Below, piece by piece: positions 1-6,354 of a stretch of DNA of 35,949 nt. Within the stretch, counting starts at the first letter, position 1. The number at the start of each line of letters is the position of its first letter. This DNA is from Lachnospiraceae bacterium (GTDB lineage: Bacteria > Bacillota > Clostridia > Lachnospirales > Lachnospiraceae), in assembly GCA_017624115.1 (NCBI GenBank), contig JAGANQ010000073.1, positions 1 through 35,949 on the forward strand. The letters run 5' to 3'. The notes beneath the pieces were generated by a model, which saw only the letters and a list, made by a program, of their open reading frames with translations, was not told the origin of the DNA and ran no database searches. Position numbers and translations under genes: made by a program.

Positions 1-62
1 GTAAAAATATCTGACTATAGGGAAGGAATACAGGGAATGACCCCACTGTACATAAAGAGAGG

Positions 63-350
63 TCATTTGATAGATTGCAGGAAGTACTGTAGCAATCGTC
101 TCTGTTCATCATTCAGCATAGAGACATCAAGTGTCTGTATAGGTGTCTTATCCAGCCCGAGCAGATAGTCAGTTGAACATTTATAGAGATGAGCAAGTGC
201 TTTCAGCTTATCCAAACTGGGCACTCTGCTTTCATTTTCATAATTGGAAATGAGGGAGGGTGCAACACCAATAGCGTCTGCAACCTGTTTTTGGGAAAGA
301 TTTGCATTTGTCCTTTGTTCCTGTAAACGTTGAGCTAAGCCAGATATCAT
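63..350 (-). CDS. XRE-family HTH transcriptional regulator (95 aa)
   Basis: Small cytoplasmic DNA-binding protein of the Cro/CI (XRE) family, probably a repressor of the element's own genes. Residues about 5-60 form the helix-turn-helix domain, with the typical pattern LSQKQVADAIGVAPSLISNY followed by E-x6-PSLDKLKALA and the DYLLGL end that closes many HTH_3 domains. I chose the ATG at 348-350, although the frame stays open further upstream, because an AGGAGGT ribosome binding site sits 8-9 nt before it and the domain starts immediately. It is transcribed divergently from the gene at 499, and the shared 148-bp gap holds a perfect inverted repeat that could be its operator. Family assignment is secure; the regulated target is inferred from position only. 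Confidence 0.9.
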   Translation of the reverse strand: MISGLAQRLQEQRTNANLSQKQVADAIGVAPSLISNYENESRVPSLDKLKALAHLYKCSTDYLLGLDKTPIQTLDVSMLNDEQRRLLQYFLQSIK

Positions 351-410
351 AAAGTCATACCTCCTATGCTTATAGTGTAGTATACATGACATTGCTTTGG
401 GTGAAGAAAA

Positions 411-427
411 CAATGCTAAAAGCATTG
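411..427. promoter_or_regulatory. Inverted repeat, candidate XRE operator
   Basis: CAATGCT-AAA-AGCATTG is a perfect 7-bp inverted repeat with a 3-bp spacer. It overlaps the -35 box of the promoter reading toward 499 and lies between two divergent genes, one of which encodes an XRE regulator. A further half-site, CATTGCT, occurs at 390-396. Function as an operator is inferred. Confidence 0.5.
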
Positions 428-453
428 AATTGTTTACTGGAGGATGGTATAAT
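425..453 (+). promoter_or_regulatory. Candidate sigma-70-type promoter for the gene at 499
   Basis: TTGAAT (425-430), a 17-bp spacer and a perfect TATAAT (448-453). The -10 box is 45 bp before the start codon at 499. The overlapping inverted repeat at 411-427 suggests repression by the divergent XRE protein. Confidence 0.6.
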
Positions 454-498
454 ATGGCTACATACCTGTAAAAGTACTTAAGAAGAGGGAGGATAAAC

Positions 499-909
499 AT
501 GAGCGGACAGAATAGTTTAAATGAAAAGCAGCTGATAGTATTGATGTTAGTGAGGGAGATAGGTGAATACATGGACAAGAATCCGGGAGAGATTAAAGTG
601 TCCATGTCAGAGGCAGTCGACAGCATACTTGAAGGGGAAGATACACCAGTTAAAGGGATTGTTGTCATGGATGTTTTGGAAGAACTTGATAATGGGGGTT
701 ACATAAAGTATGAGGGAGATGACTATTGTATATCAGAGGCTGGAATGGCATGTCTGGAAGCTGTTGAAAAGAGTTTAAAGGAGAAGCCGGAGGGGAAAAA
801 TATATCGGTGCCAATTAATGTTAATATTAATCTTCAAGAATTGATAGAAGCAGTTACTTTTGTTGCAGGACTGATAGGCAGGTTATTTGAAAAATTAAAT
901 CTTGTTTGA
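499..909 (+). CDS. Hypothetical winged-helix-like protein (136 aa)
   Basis: No family is recognised with certainty. Residues about 5-90 read like a winged-helix fold: LNEKQLIVLMLVREIGEYM opens as helix 1, then VVMDVLEELDNGGYIKYEGD and a short strand pair ending YCISEAGMACLE, which resembles MarR/PadR-like 'wing' segments. The C-terminal 35 residues are hydrophobic and amphipathic (SVPINVNINLQELIEAVTFV then GLIGRLFEKL), suggesting an oligomerisation helix or peripheral membrane contact. The start is supported by GAGGGAGG at 484-491 and the promoter at 425-453. It sits beside a divergent XRE repressor in a mobile element, so an element regulator is plausible, but this is inference. No signal peptide is visible. 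Confidence 0.7.
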   Translation: MSGQNSLNEKQLIVLMLVREIGEYMDKNPGEIKVSMSEAVDSILEGEDTPVKGIVVMDVLEELDNGGYIKYEGDDYCISEAGMACLEAVEKSLKEKPEGKNISVPINVNINLQELIEAVTFVAGLIGRLFEKLNLV

Positions 910-937
910 GGACACCTTTATGGTGTCCTCAAGCAAG
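901..937 (+). other. Strong stem-loop between the 499 gene and the lipoprotein gene
   Basis: A 16-bp stem (901-916 with 922-937, one G-U pair) closes over a 5-nt TTTAT loop and includes the stop codon of the upstream gene. On the + strand it is followed by A/G-rich sequence rather than a T-tract, so it is not a standard terminator in that direction. It could protect or process the mRNA between the two genes. Confidence 0.6.
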
Positions 938-959
938 AAAGAAAGGGAATGAGAGGAAT

Positions 960-1832
960 ATGAGAGTGAAAAAGATATTAGTACCAGTGATAATAACATC
1001 AACAGTATTGATTGCTTCTTGTGGTTCAAGGCAACCAGTAGAAGAAGCAATGACACAGCAGACAGAGAGTGAGACCAGCATCACCTTGTTTAATGCCAGC
1101 AATGGTATAACCCCAGAAACAGCAGTAGCAGAAGCAGAGAATACAGAGCCAGCAACAACAGTAAATCCAGAGATACAGGAGATAGCAGATTATGTAAATA
1201 ATATGGATATAAAGACAGAGAGTGAGCCAGCAGAGGACATACCAGTAGTAGATTCAGTTTATGGTAAAGAGCCACAGCCAACAGAGTCAACAATAGAAAG
1301 TACAACACCAATTCAAGAAAATACACCTCCAAGTAATTCAAATACATCAACGTCAAATGTATTAAAACCCCTTACTGAAGAAGAAAAAGAGGCAGCTTTG
1401 AAAGAAGTGGTAAGTGATATACCAGAAGCAGCCAGTGTAGACAACTACACTGTAACAGACATGGCACAAACAATGTATGTTATTGATGGTGGATACATAA
1501 GAGAAGCTCCAAGTACAAATGCTAATATAATCAGAGCATTTTGGGGAGATGAAAGGACAATAAATGTATATGGAAAAGTAAATGAGGGTAATTGGTATAA
1601 AGTATTTGTACCTATGAGAAATGGAGAGAATACATATGGATATGTTAGTGGAACACTCCTTTCAGAGACCAATCCACTCATTAATGAAGCAGTAACGATT
1701 CCAGAGAATTGGAATTCAAATACTAATCCGAAAACTGGGGCTGAATGGGTTCCAGGGGAGGAAGTAATTATAATAGATCCATATGGAGATGTAATCCGTG
1801 GCGGTTACGGTGGTAGTATAACAGGTAATTAA
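960..1832 (+). CDS. Putative SH3-domain lipoprotein (290 aa)
   Basis: Probable surface lipoprotein. Residues 1-21 are a lipoprotein signal: basic MRVKK, a hydrophobic stretch, and lipobox IASC with the lipidated Cys at about 21. Residues about 22-145 are a low-complexity Thr/Ser/Glu/Pro-rich linker, typical of cell-wall-spanning spacers. Residues about 170-235 form a bacterial SH3-like (SH3b) domain: DGGYIREAPSTNANII, then VYGKVNEGNWYKVFVP and YGYVSGTLLSE. Such domains usually bind peptidoglycan or wall peptides. The last 45 residues are Gly-rich and unassigned. The ATG at 960 is chosen over an upstream frame start because GAGAGG precedes it and the signal peptide begins there. The linker codons are rich in ACA, GCA and CCA, unlike the rest of the window, which fits horizontal origin. 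Role unknown; element-encoded surface or immunity function is possible. Confidence 0.8.
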   Translation: MRVKKILVPVIITSTVLIASCGSRQPVEEAMTQQTESETSITLFNASNGITPETAVAEAENTEPATTVNPEIQEIADYVNNMDIKTESEPAEDIPVVDSVYGKEPQPTESTIESTTPIQENTPPSNSNTSTSNVLKPLTEEEKEAALKEVVSDIPEAASVDNYTVTDMAQTMYVIDGGYIREAPSTNANIIRAFWGDERTINVYGKVNEGNWYKVFVPMRNGENTYGYVSGTLLSETNPLINEAVTIPENWNSNTNPKTGAEWVPGEEVIIIDPYGDVIRGGYGGSITGN

Positions 1833-1884
1833 TTCCAAATCCCATTGAGACATTGAATTTATAAGGGTTGAAGGTAAAAATGGG

Positions 1885-1912
1885 TTGACAAGTATATGTA
1901 TAGTAGTATAAT
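1885..1912 (+). promoter_or_regulatory. Strong candidate promoter
   Basis: A perfect TTGACA (1885-1890), 16-bp spacer and perfect TATAAT (1907-1912). A rho-independent terminator begins about 95 bp after the expected start point, before any sizeable reading frame, so the promoter appears to drive a short RNA or an attenuated leader. Confidence 0.7.
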
Positions 1913-1918
1913 TTAAAT

Positions 1919-2056
1919 GATGCCAGTTAATACTATTGTTAGTATCAACCAAACAGAATATGAATAAAAGAAATAAAAGTTGTAAGTGCACATACAAAAA
2001 ATAAGAGAAGTTGCTCCCATCCGGTCTTAAGATAATAGCCGGATGGGAGCTTTTTG
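1919..2056 (+). ncRNA. Candidate short non-coding RNA or attenuated leader
   Basis: The stretch between the promoter at 1885-1912 and the terminator at 2013-2055 has no reading frame with a ribosome binding site. It contains a small hairpin around 1930-1946 (AATACTATTGTTAGTAT). The first genes after the terminator are the 34-aa frame at 2078 and the 67-aa frame at 2226. Either a trans-acting small RNA or a leader controlling those genes by attenuation would fit. A 14-aa frame beginning at 1960 has no Shine-Dalgarno sequence. The start point is estimated from the -10 box. Confidence 0.45.
2013..2056 (+). terminator. Rho-independent terminator
   Basis: A perfect 12-bp GC-rich stem, GCTCCCATCCGG (2013-2024) with CCGGATGGGAGC (2039-2050), a 14-nt loop, then TTTTTGTTGTT. 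Confidence 0.85.
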
Positions 2057-2077
2057 TTGTTATGGAAAGAGAGCTTC

Positions 2078-2182
2078 ATGCGTATAGGTAAACAAATTGT
2101 GACTGTTAGAGGAAAAGATATTGAAAAAGAATACGATAACATGATGGAATTAAAATCTGCTTTGAATACGGCATTTCAGTAA
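2078..2182 (+). CDS. Possible small protein (34 aa)
   Basis: A short frame reading MRIGKQIVTVRGKDIEKEYD and then NMMELKSALNTAFQ before TAA. A purine-rich GGAAAGAGAG lies 5-14 nt before the ATG, and the composition is charged and soluble, like other element-borne small proteins nearby. It lies 22 bp after a terminator, so expression would need readthrough or anti-termination. No family is recognised; it could be a truncated remnant. Confidence 0.35.
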   Translation: MRIGKQIVTVRGKDIEKEYDNMMELKSALNTAFQ

Positions 2183-2225
2183 ATAGATAATGTAATTAAA
2201 AATTAGAAAAGGAAGCGATTTGTTT

Positions 2226-2429
2226 ATGAGTGAAGAAGCATTCCAACAACTTACTTTGTCTGCGAGGGACAGAGGTATCTTAAAGACAGTTGGTGAAAGA
2301 GAGGTAGTGGTGAATGTGAGGGTGCTGGCAGATGCGGACAGTGCAGATAATGAATGGTTAATGGAAGAAGTAAAAAATGTGTATATGAGATATTACAGCA
2401 GGGTATGTGATTACACCAAGCAAAGGTAA
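2226..2429 (+). CDS. Hypothetical small protein (67 aa)
   Basis: A soluble acidic protein beginning MSEEAFQQLTLSARDRGILK, with a central strand-like stretch EREVVVNVRVLADAD and a C-terminal helix rich in Tyr, Arg and Lys. I prefer ATG 2226 over the in-frame TTG at 2220, because the AAAAGGAAG ribosome binding site then has normal spacing. First of three successive genes encoding proteins of 63-67 aa in the element, each with its own Shine-Dalgarno sequence. No known family is recognised. Confidence 0.55.
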   Translation: MSEEAFQQLTLSARDRGILKTVGEREVVVNVRVLADADSADNEWLMEEVKNVYMRYYSRVCDYTKQR

Positions 2430-2504
2430 ATGTGGTTTACTTCTATATATATTGGAACAGTAGGAAGATGTAAGCATTCTTGATATGCAGGAAGGGTGAG
2501 ATTG

Positions 2505-2696
2505 ATGAACAGGAAATTTAAACTGGTGCCTAAAATATCGCAGGATGTCATGGCTGTGTTTTATATTGACCCCAATGGTGAGACACTGGAGATATGCAGG
2601 GTGCTGCTGCCAAATGATAATCAGATGGGCGATAATGTAATATGTGCAGAAGAGATATGTGTTGCGCTTAAAAAGAGAATAAGAAAGAGTGTTTAG
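2505..2696 (+). CDS. Hypothetical small protein (63 aa)
   Basis: Begins MNRKFKLVPKISQDVMAVFY and ends in a basic helix ALKKRIRKSV. The middle, FYIDPNGETLEICRVLLPND, looks like a beta-hairpin. AGGAAGGG ends 9 nt before ATG 2505; an in-frame GTG lies at 2496 but would be too close to it. The protein resembles the next gene in size and outline (hairpin, acidic middle, basic KR-R C-terminal helix), so the two may be distant paralogues. No function can be assigned. Confidence 0.55.
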   Translation: MNRKFKLVPKISQDVMAVFYIDPNGETLEICRVLLPNDNQMGDNVICAEEICVALKKRIRKSV

Positions 2697-2717
2697 CTAT
2701 GGGAGGGTGAGAAGGTA

Positions 2718-2918
2718 GTGGCATTAAGAATTAAAAGCATACGGCAAGAAAATATATTAGGGATTAATCTGGTATATGAAGATAACACGTTCAGACAGGT
2801 GGCATTGATAGAAATGCCACCGGATGGAGATTGGCGAGCTGATATGGAATTTTATGATAGTTTCAAAGAGATATATGCAAAGCGTTTACGTTCAGCATAT
2901 AAACATATAGAAAAATAA
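2718..2918 (+). CDS. Hypothetical small protein (66 aa)
   Basis: Begins with GTG (2718), about 10 nt after GGGAGGG. The N-terminal half alternates hydrophobic residues in strand fashion (IKSIRQENILGINLVYED), followed by VALIEMPPDGDW and a C-terminal amphipathic helix KEIYAKRLRSAYKHIEK. A terminator follows directly. It may be a distant relative of the preceding 63-aa protein. Unknown function, probably element accessory. Confidence 0.55.
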   Translation: MALRIKSIRQENILGINLVYEDNTFRQVALIEMPPDGDWRADMEFYDSFKEIYAKRLRSAYKHIEK

Positions 2919-2925
2919 TTTACCG

Positions 2926-2962
2926 AAGTGGCAGGACTTGTAACCCTGTCACTTTTTATTTG
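2926..2962 (+). terminator. Rho-independent terminator
   Basis: A 10-bp stem AAGTGGCAGG / CCTGTCACTT (2926-2935 with 2945-2954, one G-U pair), a 9-nt loop, then TTTTTATTTG. It closes the three-gene small-protein run. Confidence 0.75.
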
Positions 2963-3030
2963 TGCCAAAAACTGCTGGCTAGTGAGAAGGGAAAGAAGGG
3001 CATGGGGTATTTTGGGTTTAATGGTATGGT

Positions 3031-3150
3031 ATGAAAAAAGTCTGCAAAAAGTTAGCTAGTTGCAAGAAGCCAGATACTGTCATTGTTAAAAATGGGGTGA
3101 GAGTGGTGTGGCATGCTGCCGGGTGGGATGAAAAGGGTTCATGTTTATGA
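3031..3150 (+). CDS. Possible small protein or gene fragment (39 aa)
   Basis: A basic peptide starting MKKVCKKLASCKKPDTVIVK and continuing NGVRVVWHAAGWDEKG. The second half reads like a folded fragment, but no clear ribosome binding site is present and it ends abruptly. It overlaps the next small frame, which would fit a frameshifted ancestor. Low confidence that it is expressed. Confidence 0.2.
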   Translation: MKKVCKKLASCKKPDTVIVKNGVRVVWHAAGWDEKGSCL

Positions 3151-3283
3151 TATGTCATTTGAGATGAACCAGCATTTCATTGAAATCAGAATTAATAATT
3201 CTGATAAAAATTCGTTGAAGTTATTCCCAGCAGGAGTGAGCAAAAAATTTTATGCTGAAAATGATAAAAAAGGTAGGGTTTGA
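3113..3283 (+). CDS. Possible small protein or gene fragment (51-56 aa)
   Basis: In-frame starts at 3113 and 3128. The product contains HFIEIRINNSDKNSLKLFP followed by a basic tail KKFYAENDKKGRV. A weak purine run precedes the first ATG. It overlaps the 39-aa frame in another phase, so both may be pieces of one broken gene. No family is recognised. Confidence 0.22.
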   Translation: MLPGGMKRVHVYDMSFEMNQHFIEIRINNSDKNSLKLFPAGVSKKFYAENDKKGRV

Positions 3284-3927
3284 GCTGGAATTTTAAGAAG
3301 ATATGGAAAGTAGGGCTGGAAATGGGGATTTAAAAAGTGATGGCATAAAATGTGCTGGTTAAGAGATAGGTGTTACAAGCCATTATACATCAGCTGACAC
3401 AAGGGAGAATGATTTACATTATTTACAGTAAGAACAAGATTTTCATAATTGGTATATGAAATGGAAAAAGATAGAGAGTGATGAAATAACCCACAGGATA
3501 GCCACGGGAAAAGGAAGAGTGGATTTGTGTTTATGACATTTAATATAGAGGAAGTGAAAGCAGTGGTGCGGTATTTTTTAGAAATACAGATGTGTCAAGC
3601 ATGATACGTATTAGCAATTCTTTCAATAAGTCTTATATCTCATATCCGATACAGTGAGCAGATTAAGAAATTTTTTTGGTAGTACATACCTTATTTTCGC
3701 TGTATATACATTCTCCAAAATGTTATCGACTAGGTTAGATAGCATTATTTTATAATAATTAGTTTTTAAAAATTAAGGCAAACAAGATTTTTTTGCATAC
3801 AGTGATTTTTGTGGACATACATTCGAAAATTCAGATAAGCATTCAATGTATGTGCATGAGTGATGGCAATCAAAAATCGGATACCTGCCTTGATTTGCAA
3901 AAACAAAGAAAAGGGAGGGTGAGCGTA

Positions 3928-4060
3928 ATGGGATAGGAAAGGTGCGAATTGCAAAATTAGAAAAATAATTCTAGAATGTGTTGATGATGTGACACAGGAA
4001 GAGCTTATGAAAATTTTATAAAGAGAGTTAAACAGGACAATATGCTTACCAGATAAATGA
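3928..4060 (+). pseudogene. Probable frameshifted remnant of a small element gene
   Basis: A good start region (GGGAGGGTGAGCGTA then ATG at 3928) opens into an immediate TAG. Shifting by one base in the ATGGG run restores a frame reading DRKGANCKIRKIILECVDDV then TQEELMKIL, stops at TAA 4019-4021, and continues in phase as RELNRTICLP to 4060. One lost or gained base plus one nonsense codon would explain this. The intact ancestor cannot be named. Confidence 0.3.
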
Positions 4061-4109
4061 GAAACCCAGGGGACGAAGTGATATTTAAGGTATCGGAGGA
4101 TTCGTCAAG

Positions 4110-4316
4110 ATGAGTATTGAGAATGATGTGCCATTGTGGCAGAGGTATCTGCTGACGATTTCAGAAGCAAGCAGGTACTTTAACATAGGAGAAAAGAAGT
4201 TAAGACAGATAGTGCAGGAGAATAGTGATGCTGATTTCATATTAAATAATGGTGTAAAGATACTGATTAAGCGTGTGAAATTCGAGCAGTTTATTGATTG
4301 TACAGGAAGTATCTGA
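4110..4316 (+). CDS. xis: Excisionase, Tn916 Xis-like (68 aa)
   Basis: Small winged-helix recombination directionality factor that biases the neighbouring integrase toward excision. The diagnostic layout is visible: VPLWQRYLLTISEASRYFNI, then GEKKLRQIVQENSDADFIL, then the wing NGVKILIKRVKFEQFID. Length and order match Tn916-family excisionases (about 67 aa). CGGAGGA lies about 12 nt upstream of the ATG. It precedes int in the same direction, the usual xis-int order, separated by a gap with a strong hairpin. Confident on family. Confidence 0.9.
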   Translation: MSIENDVPLWQRYLLTISEASRYFNIGEKKLRQIVQENSDADFILNNGVKILIKRVKFEQFIDCTGSI

Positions 4317-4344
4317 AGGAATCATAAAGGAACTACTTGCATTT

Positions 4345-4380
4345 ACCTTTTGGTGGCGGTATACTCAGCCACCAAAAGGT
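4345..4380 (+). other. Perfect stem-loop between xis and int
   Basis: A 13-bp perfect stem, ACCTTTTGGTGGC (4345-4357) with GCCACCAAAAGGT (4368-4380), and a 10-nt loop. No T-tract follows on the + strand, so simple termination is unlikely. It lies 34 bp before the int start and could set the xis:int expression ratio through RNA stability or processing. Confidence 0.65.
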
Positions 4381-4414
4381 GATATGTGGATAAAAGATAA
4401 GGAGGACAAAGGTT

Positions 4415-5695
4415 ATGGCAGATAGTTTAAAGAGAAAGGATAAAAAGGGGCGTATCCTCAGGGAAGGCGAGCAGCAGAGGTCAGACGGACGTTATATGTA
4501 TACCTATGTAGACCATTCAACTGGAAAAAGGGCATTTATTTACAGCTGGAAGCTGGAGAAAAATGATAAAATACCGGCTGGTAAAAAGGCAGATTTGTCG
4601 TTAAGAGAGAAAGAAAGACAGATAGAGAAGGACTTGAGGGATGGAATAGCATATCATGGTGGCGATGTTACAGTGCTGGAATTGGTTGAAAGATATATTG
4701 CGCAGAAGAATAATGTGCGACCAACTACAAGAAATGGATATAAAACTGTAGTTAATGTGTTAAAAAAAGATACGTTTGGTAACAGGCGTATTGATACAAT
4801 AAAAACATCTGATGCAAGGCTGTGGTTAATTGAACTGCAAACTGGAGGACGTAGTTACAGCTCAATTCAGACAATAAGGGGAGTTGTAAGACCAGCCTTT
4901 ACGATGGCAGTTGAAGATGATTTGCTCAGAAAGAATCCATTTGAATTCCAACTGGCAGACTGCTTAGTAAATGATTCTGTAAAGAGAGTGGCTATTACAG
5001 TAAAGCAAGAGAGTGCTTTCCTAAAATTCATAAAGGAAGATGCACATTTCAGTCGATATTATGATGGTATTTTTATATTGTTTAAGACAGGATTGCGTAT
5101 CAGTGAGTTGTGCGGTTTGACATTAAGAGATATAGATTTACAGGACAGGACTATTAATGTGGATCATCAGTTGCAAGTGACAGCAGGCAAGGGAGCTTAT
5201 ATTGAAAAAACAAAAACAGTTGCAGGTACAAGAAAACTACCAATGAGTGATGAAGTGCATATGGCATTTAAACGTGTCATATCCAGCAGGAAAAAGCCTA
5301 AGGTAGAATATATGATAGATGGATATAGTGGCTTCCTGTTCCTGGATGATAGAGGTAAGCCAATGTTATCTTATCAGTGGGAAAAGAAATTCCAACATTC
5401 TGTTCAGAAGTATAATAAGATATACAAAATAGAATTGCCAAAGATTACACCACATGTAGCAAGGCATACGTACTGCACAAACATGGTAAAAAGAGGGGTA
5501 TCAGTAAAAACATTACAATACCTAATGGGACATTCAGATATTGCTACAACTCTAAATATATATACCCATGTAAAATTGGAAGATGCCAAGAATGAACTGG
5601 AGCGACTTAAAATAACAGAAATGATAAAGCAGGAAATGAATGTAGTGGATATGGCAGATGCAAAGAAGGAATTGGATAAGGTTATAAATAAGTGA
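4415..5695 (+). CDS. int: Tyrosine recombinase, Tn916-type integrase (426 aa)
   Basis: Site-specific tyrosine integrase that inserts and excises the element. Residues about 1-75 form the arm-binding domain of the Tn916 class (KRKDKKGRILREGEQQRSDG then RYMYTYVDHSTGKR). Residues about 85-185 are the SAM-like core-binding domain. The catalytic domain carries Arg228 (TGLRISELCGL), Lys267 (EKTKTVAGTRKLPM), His347-x-x-Arg350 (PHVARHTYC), His373 (LMGHSD) and nucleophile Tyr383 (NIYTHV), so all catalytic residues are present. Length fits the family (about 400-425 aa). AAGGAGG precedes the ATG. It is the last gene of the element, with integrase-site-like repeats between it and the host phosphatase gene. 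The enzyme looks functional even though nearby cargo is eroded. Confidence 0.96.
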   Translation: MADSLKRKDKKGRILREGEQQRSDGRYMYTYVDHSTGKRAFIYSWKLEKNDKIPAGKKADLSLREKERQIEKDLRDGIAYHGGDVTVLELVERYIAQKNNVRPTTRNGYKTVVNVLKKDTFGNRRIDTIKTSDARLWLIELQTGGRSYSSIQTIRGVVRPAFTMAVEDDLLRKNPFEFQLADCLVNDSVKRVAITVKQESAFLKFIKEDAHFSRYYDGIFILFKTGLRISELCGLTLRDIDLQDRTINVDHQLQVTAGKGAYIEKTKTVAGTRKLPMSDEVHMAFKRVISSRKKPKVEYMIDGYSGFLFLDDRGKPMLSYQWEKKFQHSVQKYNKIYKIELPKITPHVARHTYCTNMVKRGVSVKTLQYLMGHSDIATTLNIYTHVKLEDAKNELERLKITEMIKQEMNVVDMADAKKELDKVINK

Positions 5696-5763
5696 ATGGT
5701 ATAGCCTTAAAGGGGGCTGATGTACGACTGGGTAATTTTACTTCGATTTGTACTCATTTTACC

Positions 5764-5867
5764 TACCAAGATATACTGAAATATGCTATAATATGCCAAG
5801 ATAGGGTTCTTAGGGAAAATCTTGAGAACCCTTGAAAATACTAGGGAATTTGAGGTTATACTAAGAT
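5764..5867. repeat. Repeated AAGATA motifs and inverted repeat, candidate attachment region
   Basis: Three copies of (C/T)AAGATA(T/G) occur at about 5767, 5797 and 5862, the first two preceded by CC. An 8-bp inverted repeat AGGGTTCT / AGAACCCT lies at 5803-5810 and 5825-5832. The location, between int and the first host gene, is where Tn916-type integrases have arm (DR2) and core sites. The crossover core cannot be placed without the other end or an empty site. Confidence 0.45.
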
Positions 5868-6341
5868 ATGCAGGGAAAAATTAAGATACTCTTCATTTGC
5901 CACGGCAACATCTGCCGTTCCCCCATGGCAGAATTTTTACTAAAGGACATGGTTTCCAGACAGGGAATCGCAGACCAGTTTGTGATTGCCTCTGCTGCGA
6001 CCAGCAGGGAGGAGATAGGTAATCCGGTGCATTATGGAACCAGAAGAAAGCTTCGCGAGTATGGCATCTCGACAGAGGGAAAGTATGCCGTACAGTTGAC
6101 AAAGAAGGACTATGAGAGGTATGATTATCTGATAGGTATGGACAGCTACAATATCAGAAATATGGAGCGGATTCTCGGACATACCGGTGGTAAAATATGC
6201 AAGCTGCTGGAGTTTGCAGGTTCGGATGCTGACGTGGCTGACCCGTGGTACACGGGTGATTTTGACAGAACATATATGGATATAAAGAAAGGGTGCGAAG
6301 CGCTGCTGGAGCGGCTTCGCCGTGAAGGGAAGATACAGTAG
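5868..6341 (+). CDS. Low-molecular-weight protein-tyrosine phosphatase (157 aa)
   Basis: Cytoplasmic phosphatase hydrolysing phosphotyrosine by a cysteinyl-phosphate intermediate. The P-loop is FICHGNICRSPM with nucleophile Cys11 and Arg17 (C-x5-R-S), and the general acid is Asp125 in ADPWYTGDF. The length is normal for the family (about 150-160 aa). The ribosome binding site is weak (GAGG 13-16 nt upstream), and the start lies at the edge of the integrated element, so the native upstream region may have been replaced. It runs into the downstream gene with 13 bp between them. Substrates in Clostridia are largely unknown; capsule or stress functions are possible. The family call is secure. Confidence 0.93.
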   Translation: MQGKIKILFICHGNICRSPMAEFLLKDMVSRQGIADQFVIASAATSREEIGNPVHYGTRRKLREYGISTEGKYAVQLTKKDYERYDYLIGMDSYNIRNMERILGHTGGKICKLLEFAGSDADVADPWYTGDFDRTYMDIKKGCEALLERLRREGKIQ

Positions 6342-6354
6342 ATTTGGAGGGAAC

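Larger units (their letters stand above)
2963..4109. other. Gene-poor, AT-rich stretch with decayed reading frames
   Basis: About 1.15 kb without a convincing intact gene. Several Shine-Dalgarno-like GGGAGGG or GGGGTGAG motifs are followed only by very short or frameshifted frames (3031-3150, 3113-3283, 3541-3680, 3928-4060). In the same frame as a 23-aa start at about 3537, coding-like sequence continues past a TGA for some 25 further codons. I see no RNA gene, no repeat array and no strong terminator. This looks like eroded element cargo rather than a regulatory region. Confidence 0.5.
1..5866. mobile_element. Right part of an integrated Tn916-integrase-type element
   Basis: Int, Xis, an XRE regulator, several orphan small proteins, a lipoprotein with biased codons, decayed frames and markedly AT-rich DNA occur together, then stop before a compact housekeeping region. 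The right boundary is put in the repeats at 5766-5867. No conjugation or replication genes are seen, so either these lie to the left of the window or the element is a degraded remnant. The left boundary is unknown. Confidence 0.65.

Noticed and set aside
28..37. ATACAGGGAA near the left edge as the partner attachment core of ATGCAGGGAA at 5868
   Set aside because: The match is only 9 of 10 bases, the flanks differ, and the known element genes would leave no host gene on the left; chance is a sufficient explanation.
901..937. The hairpin after the 499 gene as a rho-independent terminator
   Set aside because: The sequence after it on the + strand is A/G-rich with no T-tract.
1090..1356. An 88-aa reverse frame rich in Leu opposite the lipoprotein linker
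   Set aside because: It is the antisense of a repetitive Thr/Glu/Pro linker and only mimics a membrane protein.
3766..3954. A 62-aa reverse-strand frame in the gene-poor stretch
   Set aside because: No ribosome binding site on that strand, low-complexity AT-rich codons and no family resemblance.
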